64,000 nt of DNA, from contig NZ_JBHRXK010000003.1 in NCBI RefSeq assembly GCF_042648505.1, positions 124,001-188,000 of the forward strand, written 5' to 3'. This document shows positions 1 through 9,922 of this stretch, piece after piece (positions within the stretch are counted from its first letter, which is position 1; the number at the start of each line of letters is the position of its first letter). Source of the DNA: Lysobacter_L cavernae. Its GTDB lineage: Bacteria; Pseudomonadota; Gammaproteobacteria; Xanthomonadales; Xanthomonadaceae. The position numbers and the translations under genes are program-made. The notes beneath the pieces were generated by a model. The model searched no databases. It was not told the DNA's origin and saw only the letters and a program-made list of their open reading frames with translations.

Positions 1-1275
1 ATCATCCTCGCCTTCGTCCTGCTCGGCTTCGGCCTGACCGCGCTGTTCGCGTGGGCGACCAACTGGACCCGCAACCGCGTGGAGAACCAGCTGGTCGAGG
101 ACGTGATGAACCGCAACATCACCGAGGCCGCGCGGCAGTACGAGCAGAACCCGGACAACCCGCAGTTCGCGGTCGACCAGATACGCGCCTACGTCTATAC
201 CGCCGACAAGTTCGACTCGGTGCAGGTCAACTGGCCGGAGTGGTACGGGCTGCGCGACGGCATCTACGGCATGACCGGGGTCGGCGAGAACGGCGAGCCG
301 TTCGCCTACAAGCTGGCGGTGCGCAAGACACCGACGGCGTGGTTTTTCCTGGCTTACGACATGTCGCAGGCCACGCGCGGCGAGCAGCAGTTCAACCGCG
401 CGATCTACGCATCGGTGTTCCTGTTCACGCTGCTGTCGCTGGTGGTCGGCTGGTGGGCCGCCTCGCGCGTGATGAGCCCGGTGTCGGAGCTGGCCAACCG
501 GCTCAAGCAGTCCGGGCGCAGTTCCGAGCCGGAAAACCTGGCCTCGCACTTCCCCGACGACGAGGTCGGCCAGCTGGCCGAGGCGCTGGACGACTACGCC
601 GAGCGCCTGACCGACGTGGTCCAGCGCGACCGCGAATTCAACGCCGACGTCAGCCACGAGCTGCGCACGCCGCTGGCGGTGATCAAGGGCGCCTCCGAAC
701 TGCTGCTGTCGCGCCCGGACCTTGACGACAAGACCCGCAACCGCCTGCTGCGCATCCAGCGCGCCGAGCAGCAGTGCACCGACCTGATCAGCGCGCTGCT
801 GCTGCTGTCGCGCAACGAGCGCGGGCACGGCGCCACCGACATCGGCAAGGCCGCCGAACAACTGCTCGACGCACACCGCGCCCAGCTCGGCGGCAAGCCG
901 CTGGAGCTGCGCATCGAGGGCGAGCGCGGCCTGGTCGTCGATGCGCCGGAGGCGGCCGTGGCGGTGGCCCTGGGCAACCTGATCGGCAACGCGGTCAAGT
1001 ACACCACCCAGGGCGAGGTGATCGTGCGGTTGGGGCCGAAGGCGGTGGAGGTGATCGACTCCGGTCCGGGGCTTAGCGCCGAGGACGCCGCCAAGCTATT
1101 CCAGCGCGGTTATCGCGGCACCCACGCCGGCCATTCGCAGGGCGGCGGCATCGGCCTGTCGATCGTGCGCCGCCTGTGCGACCTCTACGGCTGGGAGGTG
1201 TCGGTGCGGCCCGGCGAGCCGCACGGCGTCATCGCGACGCTGGCCTTCGATGCCACCTCGTTGCGCACCACCTGA
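1..1275 (+). CDS. Sensor histidine kinase, 5' end outside window
   Basis: The reading frame is open from the first base, so the true start lies upstream. The visible part begins in a hydrophobic segment (first ~22 codons, probably the first transmembrane helix), followed by a periplasmic sensor region of ~110 residues. A second membrane helix lies near nt 395-480, followed by a HAMP-like linker. The H-box contains SHELRTP, with the phospho-acceptor His at nt 655-657. The ATPase domain shows an N-box (GNLIGNAVKYT), a G1 box (DSGPGL) and a G2 box (GGGIGLS). It is therefore an inner-membrane two-component kinase. The signal is not recognisable. No response regulator is present downstream, so the partner is probably upstream outside the window. 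The family call is secure; the pathway is unknown. Confidence 0.93.
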   Translation: MILAFVLLGFGLTALFAWATNWTRNRVENQLVEDVMNRNITEAARQYEQNPDNPQFAVDQIRAYVYTADKFDSVQVNWPEWYGLRDGIYGMTGVGENGEPFAYKLAVRKTPTAWFFLAYDMSQATRGEQQFNRAIYASVFLFTLLSLVVGWWAASRVMSPVSELANRLKQSGRSSEPENLASHFPDDEVGQLAEALDDYAERLTDVVQRDREFNADVSHELRTPLAVIKGASELLLSRPDLDDKTRNRLLRIQRAEQQCTDLISALLLLSRNERGHGATDIGKAAEQLLDAHRAQLGGKPLELRIEGERGLVVDAPEAAVAVALGNLIGNAVKYTTQGEVIVRLGPKAVEVIDSGPGLSAEDAAKLFQRGYRGTHAGHSQGGGIGLSIVRRLCDLYGWEVSVRPGEPHGVIATLAFDATSLRTT

Positions 1276-1294
1276 GGTGCGGCGGCGCAGGCGT

Positions 1295-1321
1295 GAAGCC
1301 GCGCGCGGTGAGCGCGGCTTC
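1295..1321. terminator. Hairpin between convergent genes
   Basis: GAAGCCGCGC pairs exactly with GCGCGGCTTC around a 7-base loop, between the kinase stop and the convergent ilvE stop. A second small hairpin (GCCCGG/CCGGGC) lies at 1338-1354. Neither has a clear T-run, so this is a likely but weak bidirectional terminator. Confidence 0.5.
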
Positions 1322-1365
1322 AACGCAAAGCCGCGAAGCCCGGATCGACCGGGCCCCGCTTCAAC

Positions 1366-2277
1366 TCACAGCGGCTCAAGCCAGCCGTACTTGTCCTGGG
1401 TGCTGCCGTTGAACAGGCCGAAGAACAGCTCCTGCACCTGTCGCGTCACCGGGCCGACCTTGCCGGTGCCGACCTGACGGCCGTCGACCGAGCGGATCGG
1501 GGTGATCTCGGCGGCGGTGCCGCACATGAACAACTCGTCGCACAGGTACAGGTACTCGCGCGGCAGGTCGCGCTCGATCACCTCGATGCCGACATCGCGG
1601 GCGAGGGTGATGATGGTGTTGCGGGTGATGCCGTTGAGCAGCGCCGCGCTGACCGGCGTGGTGTGCAGCGCGCCGTCGAACACCAGGAACAGGTTCTCGC
1701 CGGCACCTTCCGACAGCAGGCCGGTCGAGGCCAGGGCGATGCCCTCGCCGAAACCGAGGCGGCGCGCCTCACGCGCGACCAGCTGGCCCGACAGGTAATT
1801 GCCGCCGGCCTTGGCGCCGGCCGGCAGGGTGTTGGGGGCGAAGCGCTGCCAGCTCGACACACAGGCATCGATGCCCTGTTCAAGCACGCTGGCTCCCAGG
1901 TACTGGCCCATCTTCCAGGTCGCCACGGCCATGTCGGTCGGGGTGTCGGCCGACAGGCCGAAACCGCCCAGGCCGCGGTAGGCGACCGGACGCAGGTAAT
2001 CGGTGGTGTTGTCGTTGGCCTTGAGCACGTCGCGGCAAGCGGCGTTGATCTGCTCCAGCGAGTACGGCATCGCCATGTCGTAGATCTTGGCCGAGGCGAA
2101 CAGGCGGGTGTTGTGGTCGGTCAGGCGGAAGATCGCCGGGCCGCTCGGCGTCTGGTAGCTGCGGATACCCTCGAACACCGACGAGCCGTAGTGCAGCGCA
2201 TGCGACATCACGTGCGTGGTGGCGTCGGCCCAGCGCTTGATCGCGCCGTTGTGCCAGATCCATTCGGGGTATTGCAT
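1366..2277 (-). CDS. ilvE: Branched-chain amino acid aminotransferase
   Basis: A 303-residue class IV PLP aminotransferase that transfers the amino group between glutamate and the keto acids of Val, Leu and Ile, in the cytoplasm. The N-terminus has the usual BCAT block (HALHYGSSVFEGIRSY, residues ~27-41). The Schiff-base Lys is about residue 156 in AKAGGNY. The motif ASTGLLSEGAGENLF is also typical of the family. Length matches bacterial IlvE (about 300-310). The ATG is preceded by GGAAG at suitable spacing. It is monocistronic as far as can be seen, and no leader peptide or attenuator is evident. Confidence 0.96.
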   Translation of the reverse strand: MQYPEWIWHNGAIKRWADATTHVMSHALHYGSSVFEGIRSYQTPSGPAIFRLTDHNTRLFASAKIYDMAMPYSLEQINAACRDVLKANDNTTDYLRPVAYRGLGGFGLSADTPTDMAVATWKMGQYLGASVLEQGIDACVSSWQRFAPNTLPAGAKAGGNYLSGQLVAREARRLGFGEGIALASTGLLSEGAGENLFLVFDGALHTTPVSAALLNGITRNTIITLARDVGIEVIERDLPREYLYLCDELFMCGTAAEITPIRSVDGRQVGTGKVGPVTRQVQELFFGLFNGSTQDKYGWLEPL

Positions 2278-2345
2278 CGCCAGCTTCCATCAGGGGGAAG
2301 CCGCTATTGTGCCCTGCGCCGTCGCTCCGTCCCAAGCTGCGGCAG

Positions 2346-2924
2346 TCAGCCCTTGATCCACCAGCAGCCGAAATGCTTCTGCAGGCCGAATACCGTGCGC
2401 GATGGCGTGCTGCCGTTGGCCAGGGTCTGTTCGACCCGCAACGCCACCGGCGATTGCCGGACGCTGGCCTGCGGGTAGTAGTCGCCGTCGATTGCCGGCG
2501 CATCGACACCCGCGTCCCCGGCCGCTGCTGCTGCCACATCGGGCAGGACCGGCACGATGTCGACCAGGGGCCGCTGCACCAGGGCGTCGAGCCGCGTCAG
2601 CACCGCATAGGCACCGCTGCCCGACATCCCGGTCCAGTGGTAGACGCCGGCCAGCCGGTTCGCGTCGCGCGCGTCGATCGCGCTGGTCATCTCGAACATC
2701 AGGTCCTGCAGGTTGCGCGCACAGCCGCCACGCGCGGCGCGTGCGCCAGCGACCGCGGGCGCGCGCGACAACTGCTCGACGCCGCCGATGTCGGTGCATT
2801 GGCGATCGGTGAAGACCTCGTTGCCGTCCGCACCGGTACAACGGTGGACTTGGGCGTACCCCGGCGGCGCTCCGGCCAGGGCGAGCGACAGGACGAGGAG
2901 GCCGCGGAGTGCATGACGTTGCAT
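2346..2924 (-). CDS. Exported DUF4124-like protein, copy A
   Basis: 192 residues with a clear signal peptide (cleavage near GYAQ, residue ~25). A short N-terminal module follows, VHRCTGADGNEVFTDRQC, which has the Cys-Asp/Gly-Cys layout of DUF4124. The remainder contains GCARN, then a helical stretch ending in VYHWTGM and a second conserved RPLVDI. The same block recurs in the next gene upstream on this strand (3004-3615), so the two are tandem paralogs. It is probably periplasmic, with the paired cysteines disulfide-bonded. Function is unknown. The two are separated by ~80 bp in the same orientation and may be co-transcribed. Confidence 0.8.
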   Translation of the reverse strand: MQRHALRGLLVLSLALAGAPPGYAQVHRCTGADGNEVFTDRQCTDIGGVEQLSRAPAVAGARAARGGCARNLQDLMFEMTSAIDARDANRLAGVYHWTGMSGSGAYAVLTRLDALVQRPLVDIVPVLPDVAAAAAGDAGVDAPAIDGDYYPQASVRQSPVALRVEQTLANGSTPSRTVFGLQKHFGCWWIKG

Positions 2925-3003
2925 CCGCCCAGACTAGCGATGGCCTTGCGGCGTGGACAGTGCGCCGATCGCAGTACGGGAGCGGCCGGTTCAGGGCCTG
3001 CGT

Positions 3004-3615
3004 TCAGAAGCGCACGAAATAGCAGCCGGCGTAACGCGCAACGGTCAGGTCGACCACCTGGTCCTGGAACCGCAGCTGCACGATGCCGGCGTCGTCGCTG
3101 GTCGCAGTGGCCGTGGGCGCGAAGGACAGCCCGCTGCTGGCGATGGTGGCCGCGAAATACTGGGCATCGAGCAGCGGGCGACGCGTGAGTTGCTGCAGCC
3201 GCTGCAGGATCTGCTGGCCTTGCCGGTGCGGCAGTCCCGCCCAGTGGTAGCTCTCGGCGATGCGGTTGACGTCGCCCAGGGCAAACGCAGCTTGCAGGTC
3301 CAGTGACAGCTGGCGGGCGTTGCGGGCACAGCCGCTGGCGGGCGAGCGGCGGCCGATGCCGGCGTTGGCCAGCGTCGGCGTCGTGACCCCTGCAGTGGAG
3401 TACATTCCGGCCTGCTCGCGCGCCAAACGGTTGAGCAGGTCGGCCGGCAACGGCAGCGGCTGGGCGCCGTAGGACGCGCAGGCGCGGTCGGTGTAGATGC
3501 GGCTGCCGTCGCGTGCCTGGCAGCGCTGGAGGCCGCCGGCGGCAGGGGCCGGTGCGCTGGCCAGGGCCACGATCAACCAGACCAGTGCCGCAAGAAAATG
3601 CGGCCGCGTATTCAT
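3004..3615 (-). CDS. Exported DUF4124-like protein, copy B
   Basis: 203 residues with a signal peptide (residues 1-26, ending PAPAAG). The DUF4124-type module reads LQRCQARDGSRIYTDRAC. It shares with its downstream paralog the blocks GCARN, a YHWAGLP motif and RRPLLDA. The C-terminus ends in a Cys-containing YAGCYFVRF, where the paralog has FGCWWIKG. Paired cysteines suggest a periplasmic, disulfide-stabilised fold. No function can be assigned. This copy is transcribed first and ends 79 bp before the start of copy A. Confidence 0.8.
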   Translation of the reverse strand: MNTRPHFLAALVWLIVALASAPAPAAGGLQRCQARDGSRIYTDRACASYGAQPLPLPADLLNRLAREQAGMYSTAGVTTPTLANAGIGRRSPASGCARNARQLSLDLQAAFALGDVNRIAESYHWAGLPHRQGQQILQRLQQLTRRPLLDAQYFAATIASSGLSFAPTATATSDDAGIVQLRFQDQVVDLTVARYAGCYFVRF

Positions 3616-3697
3616 GACCAGGCGGGCCGGGCGGGGACCTCGATCCTGCTCGCCGCGACGTCAACGGCGTGTGTGCCGACCTCGTCGGCGTCCGGGC

Positions 3698-4522
3698 TCA
3701 GGCCAGGCGCGCGATCACGCTCAGCGTCGGCTTGGACAGGTTCAAGGTGTAGAAATGCAGGCCCGGCGCGCCGCCCTCGACCAGGCGCCGGCACATCGTC
3801 GCGACCAGGTCGGCGGCGAACTCGCGGATCGCCTCGACATCGTCGCCGTAGGCCTGCATGCGCTTGCCGATCCAGCGCGGGATTTCGGCGCCGCAGGCAT
3901 CGGAAAACCGCTTGAGCTGGCTGAAGTTGGAGATCGGCATGATGCCCGGCACGATCGGCACGTCGATGCCGAGCCGGCGCGCGTCATCGACGAAGCGGAA
4001 GTAGGCGTCGGCGTTGTAGAAGTACTGGGTGATCGCGCCGTCGGCGCCGGCATCGACCTTGGCCTTGAAGTGGCGCAGGTCGGCGAGCGCGTCCTCCGAC
4101 TGCGGGTGGCATTCGGGGTAGCAGCCGACTTCGATGTGGAAGAAGCCGTCGTGTTCGCGGCGGATGAATTCGACCAGGTCGGTGGCGTAGCGGAATTCAC
4201 CGGCGTGGCCCATGCCCGAGGGCAGGTCGCCGCGCAACGCGACGATGCGCCGGCAGCCCATGGCCTTGTAGCGTTCGATCAGCTCGCCCAGTTCGGCGCG
4301 GGTGCCGCCGACGCAGGACAGGTGCGGGGCCGCGTCGAGACCGTGCGTCTGGTGCAGGCGCTCGACCGTTTCGGGCGTGTAGCTCAGCGTCGAGCCGCCG
4401 GCACCGAAGGTGCACGACACGTACTCCGGGTTCCGGGTCTTGAGCTTGGCCGCGGTCTTGTCGAGCTGCGCGCGCTGCTCGTCGGTCTTGGGCGGGTAGA
4501 ACTCGAAGCTGATCTTGGTCAT
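3698..4522 (-). CDS. metF: Methylenetetrahydrofolate reductase
   Basis: Reduces 5,10-methylene-THF to 5-methyl-THF with FAD, supplying methyl groups for methionine synthesis. It begins MTKISFEFYPPKTDEQ, the standard MetF N-terminus. The open frame extends upstream, but this ATG at 4522 gives 274 residues, close to the family length. Other MetF features are the CTFGAGGST block and LRGDLP. It lies 175 bp downstream of ahcY on the same strand, with a strong hairpin between them. Metabolically it belongs with ahcY and metK. Confidence 0.95.
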   Translation of the reverse strand: MTKISFEFYPPKTDEQRAQLDKTAAKLKTRNPEYVSCTFGAGGSTLSYTPETVERLHQTHGLDAAPHLSCVGGTRAELGELIERYKAMGCRRIVALRGDLPSGMGHAGEFRYATDLVEFIRREHDGFFHIEVGCYPECHPQSEDALADLRHFKAKVDAGADGAITQYFYNADAYFRFVDDARRLGIDVPIVPGIMPISNFSQLKRFSDACGAEIPRWIGKRMQAYGDDVEAIREFAADLVATMCRRLVEGGAPGLHFYTLNLSKPTLSVIARLA

Positions 4523-4641
4523 GGCGGGTCCGGGCGCGGAATGTCGGCAGTATATCGCTCCATCGCGATGGCTGTGTAATTGAATGCGTGGCAGAGGGCC
4601 GGTCGCAGGCGCGAGCGTTTGGCCTTGTCGGTCGACCAAAC

Positions 4642-4669
4642 GGAAACGGGCGCCGAAGCGCCCGTTTCC
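4642..4669 (-). terminator. Perfect hairpin after ahcY
   Basis: GGAAACGGGCG at 4642-4652 pairs perfectly with 4659-4669. On the minus strand one further C-G pair closes a UUCG tetraloop, which makes the hairpin exceptionally stable. The following bases on that strand are only mildly T-rich. It probably terminates or attenuates ahcY transcription before metF. Confidence 0.7.
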
Positions 4670-4697
4670 TTGAATCGTCAACTACCGCCGATGCCGA

Positions 4698-6146
<1,449 letters not shown>

Positions 6147-6213
6147 TGGATAGCTCCGAAGTTTGAAAAGTCCGGCCGGTCAGGCGGGGCTCCCGCGGGT
6201 GTTCGCGGACATC

Positions 6214-6284
6214 GGGCGCGGTTGGAACGGTAGGGTAGGCCGAGCCTGGCCGTGCTCTGTGTCACGGTCGCAGCGCCCCTCGGC
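6214..6284 (-). promoter_or_regulatory. SAH riboswitch in the ahcY leader
   Basis: Read on the minus strand. P1 is GCCGAG (6284-6279) pairing with CTCGGC (6244-6239). The conserved core GAGGGGCGCTGC follows the 5' strand. P2 is CCGTG/CACGG. CCAGGCTCGG precedes and forms the 3' side of P1. The core GGGCGC can pair with GCGCCC at 6219-6214, the P4 pseudoknot of known SAH aptamers. The ahcY start is 67 bases downstream. In this class ligand binding turns expression on, which fits clearance of SAH. Core, stems and pseudoknot are all present, so confidence is high. Confidence 0.93.
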
Positions 6285-6295
6285 GAACGGACAGG

Positions 6296-6301
6296 ATTGT
6301 A
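6296..6301 (-). promoter_or_regulatory. Probable -10 element for ahcY
   Basis: The minus strand reads TACAAT about 11 bases before the aptamer, which would put the transcript start right at the riboswitch 5' edge. No good -35 is visible at 16-18 bases. Confidence 0.45.
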
Positions 6302-6398
6302 CCGGTTGTCGGCGCGCCGGGCGGCTATGTTCGCCGCTCGGGGCGGCCGGTTCAGGCTTCGCTCTGCGGTCGCGAGGGGGGGCGCAGCCCTTTCCCGC

Positions 6399-6425
6399 GC
6401 TCCGAAGGAAGTTCCCTTTGGGGAC
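6399..6425. repeat. Partial copy of the dispersed repeat at 8233-8335
   Basis: The motif CCGAAGGAAGT, then NCCCTT and NGGGGAC, is shared with the right half of the element at 8233-8335. The terminal TGTCAT arms are missing here, so this looks like an eroded or partial copy. Confidence 0.5.
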
Positions 6426-6461
6426 AGGCGAGCCAAGGACGGCATGCGGCGCGGACGGACC

Positions 6462-8042
<1,581 letters not shown>

Positions 8043-8104
8043 GGGCGAAGGTGCGGCGGGCGTGGCGATGGTCAAAAGAGCGTAATCCGTATCGAGTTTG
8101 CAGG

Positions 8105-8175
8105 TGCGGCTTCAGCCGCGTTTCTTGGATCGACGATCGACCGGTTTTTCCGGTCGCGGCTAAAGCCGCTCCTAC
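8105..8175. repeat. REP-like palindromic cluster
   Basis: Short palindromes lie in series: GCGGCTTCAGCCGC, then ACCGG/CCGGT, then GCGGCTAAAGCCGC followed by TCCTACA. The last resembles REP-type intergenic repeats that are common in Xanthomonads and Pseudomonads. It lies in the gap between metK and the SDR gene. Confidence 0.6.
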
Positions 8176-8202
8176 AGAAGCAGAGCGCCTGGCTGGAAAA
8201 GG

Positions 8203-8227
8203 AAACGGGCCGCGAGGCGGCCCGTTT
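8203..8227 (-). terminator. Terminator downstream of metK
   Basis: AAACGGGCCGC (8203-8213) pairs perfectly with 8217-8227 over a 3-base loop. On the minus strand the stem is followed by TTTCCTTTTCC. It lies ~115 bp past the metK stop. The sequence resembles the ahcY terminator, which shares GAAACGGGC. Confidence 0.75.
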
Positions 8228-8232
8228 TTCAC

Positions 8233-8335
8233 CTTGTCATCCTGAGCGAAGCGAAGGATCTGCTGTCTGGCAGTGAAGCAGATTCCTCACTCCGCCCCGA
8301 AGGAAGTCCCCTTGGGGGACGTTCGGAATGACAAG
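8233..8335. repeat. 103-bp dispersed repeat with inverted ends
   Basis: The ends are CTTGTCATCCTGAGC and the inverse of GTTCGGAATGACAAG, an imperfect inverted repeat of ~15 bp. The interior carries GAAGCGAAGGATCTGC and GAAGGAAGTCCCCTTGGG. It looks like a non-coding MITE- or REP-like element. A partial relative is at 6399-6425. No target duplication was found by eye. Confidence 0.6.
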
Positions 8336-8342
8336 TGTGGCC

Positions 8343-9581
8343 TTACTTCTTGAGCCCCGCCGCCTTGCGCAGGTCATCGGCGCGGTCGGTCTGCTCCCAC
8401 GAGAACGCGGTCGCGGTGTGCTTCTTGCCGGCGCCGTCGACGTAGGACACCTGCTTGGGCTTGCGGCCGAAGTGGCCGTAGGCGGCGGTGTCCTGGTAGA
8501 TCGGGTGGATCAGGTCGAGCATCTTGACGATGCCGTACGGGCGCAGGTCGAAGTGCTTGCGGATCAGCTTCTCGATCTTGTCGTCGCTGATCTTGCCGGT
8601 GCCGAAAGTGGTCACCGAGATCGAGGTCGGCTCGGCCACGCCGATCGCGTACGACACCTGCACTTCGCACTTGTCAGCAAGACCCGCCGCGACGATGTTC
8701 TTGGCGACGTAACGCGCGGCGTAGGCGGCCGAACGGTCGACCTTGGACGGGTCCTTGCCCGAGAACGCGCCGCCACCATGGCGGGCCATGCCGCCGTAAG
8801 TGTCGACGATGATCTTGCGGCCGGTCAGGCCGCAGTCGCCGACCGGGCCGCCGATCACGAAGATGCCGGTCGGGTTGATGTGGATCTTGTTCTTCGGCAG
8901 CGACTCCAGCCACTTCTTCGGCAGCACCGGGCGCAGGACGTGCTCGTACACGCCTTCGACCAGGTCCTTGTGCTTGATGCCCGGGTCATGCTGGGTGGAC
9001 AGCACGACGGCGTCGAGGCCGACGACGTTGTGGCCCGAGTCATAGCGCAGGGTGACCTGCGACTTGGCGTCCGGGCGCAGCCACGGCAGCTTGGAGTTCT
9101 TCTGCTTGCGGATCTTGGCCTGCTGCTCGACCAGGCGGTGCGCGTAGTAGATCGGCGCCGGCATGAATTCCGGGGCCTCGTTGCAGGCGTAGCCGAACAT
9201 CAGGCCCTGGTCGCCCGCGCCCTGTTCTTCCGGCTTCTTCTGCTTCTTGGCGGTGCCGTCGACGCCGGCGGCGATGTCCGGCGACTGCTTGCCCAGCATG
9301 TTGATGATGGCGCAGGTATGGCCGTCGAAGCCGACGTCGGAATTGTTGTAGCCGATCTCGTTGATGACGCGACGCGCCAGCGACTCGATGTCCACCCAGG
9401 CGCTGGTGGTGACTTCGCCTGCGACGATCGCCGCACCGGTCTTGACCATGGTCTCGCAGGCCACGCGCGCGCGCGGATCCTGGGCGAGGATCGCGTCCAG
9501 CACCGCATCGGAAATCTGGTCGGCGATCTTGTCCGGATGGCCTTCGGAAACGGATTCGGAGGTGAACAGGTAGCTGGACAT
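8343..9581 (-). CDS. metK: S-adenosylmethionine synthetase
   Basis: Makes SAM from methionine and ATP in the cytoplasm. 412 residues, close to family length. It carries GHPDK near the N-terminus (ATP site), NPTGIFVIGGP, GDCGLTGRK and GGGAFSGKD. I start it at the ATG at 9581 (MSSYLF) because AAGGGA lies 11 bases upstream. The open frame also has a TTG three codons earlier, which is too close to that ribosome site. It is the first gene of the minus-strand methyl-cycle block. Confidence 0.97.
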   Translation of the reverse strand: MSSYLFTSESVSEGHPDKIADQISDAVLDAILAQDPRARVACETMVKTGAAIVAGEVTTSAWVDIESLARRVINEIGYNNSDVGFDGHTCAIINMLGKQSPDIAAGVDGTAKKQKKPEEQGAGDQGLMFGYACNEAPEFMPAPIYYAHRLVEQQAKIRKQKNSKLPWLRPDAKSQVTLRYDSGHNVVGLDAVVLSTQHDPGIKHKDLVEGVYEHVLRPVLPKKWLESLPKNKIHINPTGIFVIGGPVGDCGLTGRKIIVDTYGGMARHGGGAFSGKDPSKVDRSAAYAARYVAKNIVAAGLADKCEVQVSYAIGVAEPTSISVTTFGTGKISDDKIEKLIRKHFDLRPYGIVKMLDLIHPIYQDTAAYGHFGRKPKQVSYVDGAGKKHTATAFSWEQTDRADDLRKAAGLKK

Positions 9582-9623
9582 CGAGGTCAATATCCCTTGA
9601 TTCGGATGAAAGGATGGCCGCGC

Positions 9624-9629
9624 ATGATA
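9624..9629 (-). promoter_or_regulatory. Possible -10 element for metK
   Basis: The minus strand reads TGTATCAT about 43 bases before the metK ATG, a fair extended -10. No convincing -35 is seen. Confidence 0.35.
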
Positions 9630-9683
9630 CAGGCTCGACCGGGTTGGCGCATTGTGGGGTATTCATATGTTGTTTGTGGGTTA

Positions 9684-9828
9684 AGGGCGCCCCCTCTCCG
9701 GACGCGCTGCGCGCGTCGACCTCTCCCACAAGAGGAGAGGCAAGGGCATGGCAGGCGCTGGATTTCCCTCTCCCCTTGTGGGAGCAGGGCGGGCCGGCCG
9801 CGCAGCGGCCAGGGAGCGGGGGGCGGCT
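9684..9828. repeat. Large imperfect inverted repeat
   Basis: The left arm (9684-9740) and right arm (9764-9828) are imperfect reverse complements. Each carries CCCTCTCC and a TTGTGGGAG or CTCCCACAA block plus a GC-rich palindrome. The structure resembles family-specific intergenic repeats seen in Xanthomonads. It fills the gap between metK and the divergent acyltransferase gene. Confidence 0.6.
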
Positions 9829-9922
9829 GTCACTGCGCTGACCCGAAACCGCCACGTGGTTGTCGCGCGCGCGGCGCAGGCTGCGCCGCGAGACGCCCCG
9901 TCGGGGCGACCCGCGACGCCCG

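Noticed and set aside
9582..9922. Possible SAM riboswitch before metK
   Set aside because: No SAM-I, SAM-II or SAM-IV core was recognised. The interval is mostly the inverted repeat.
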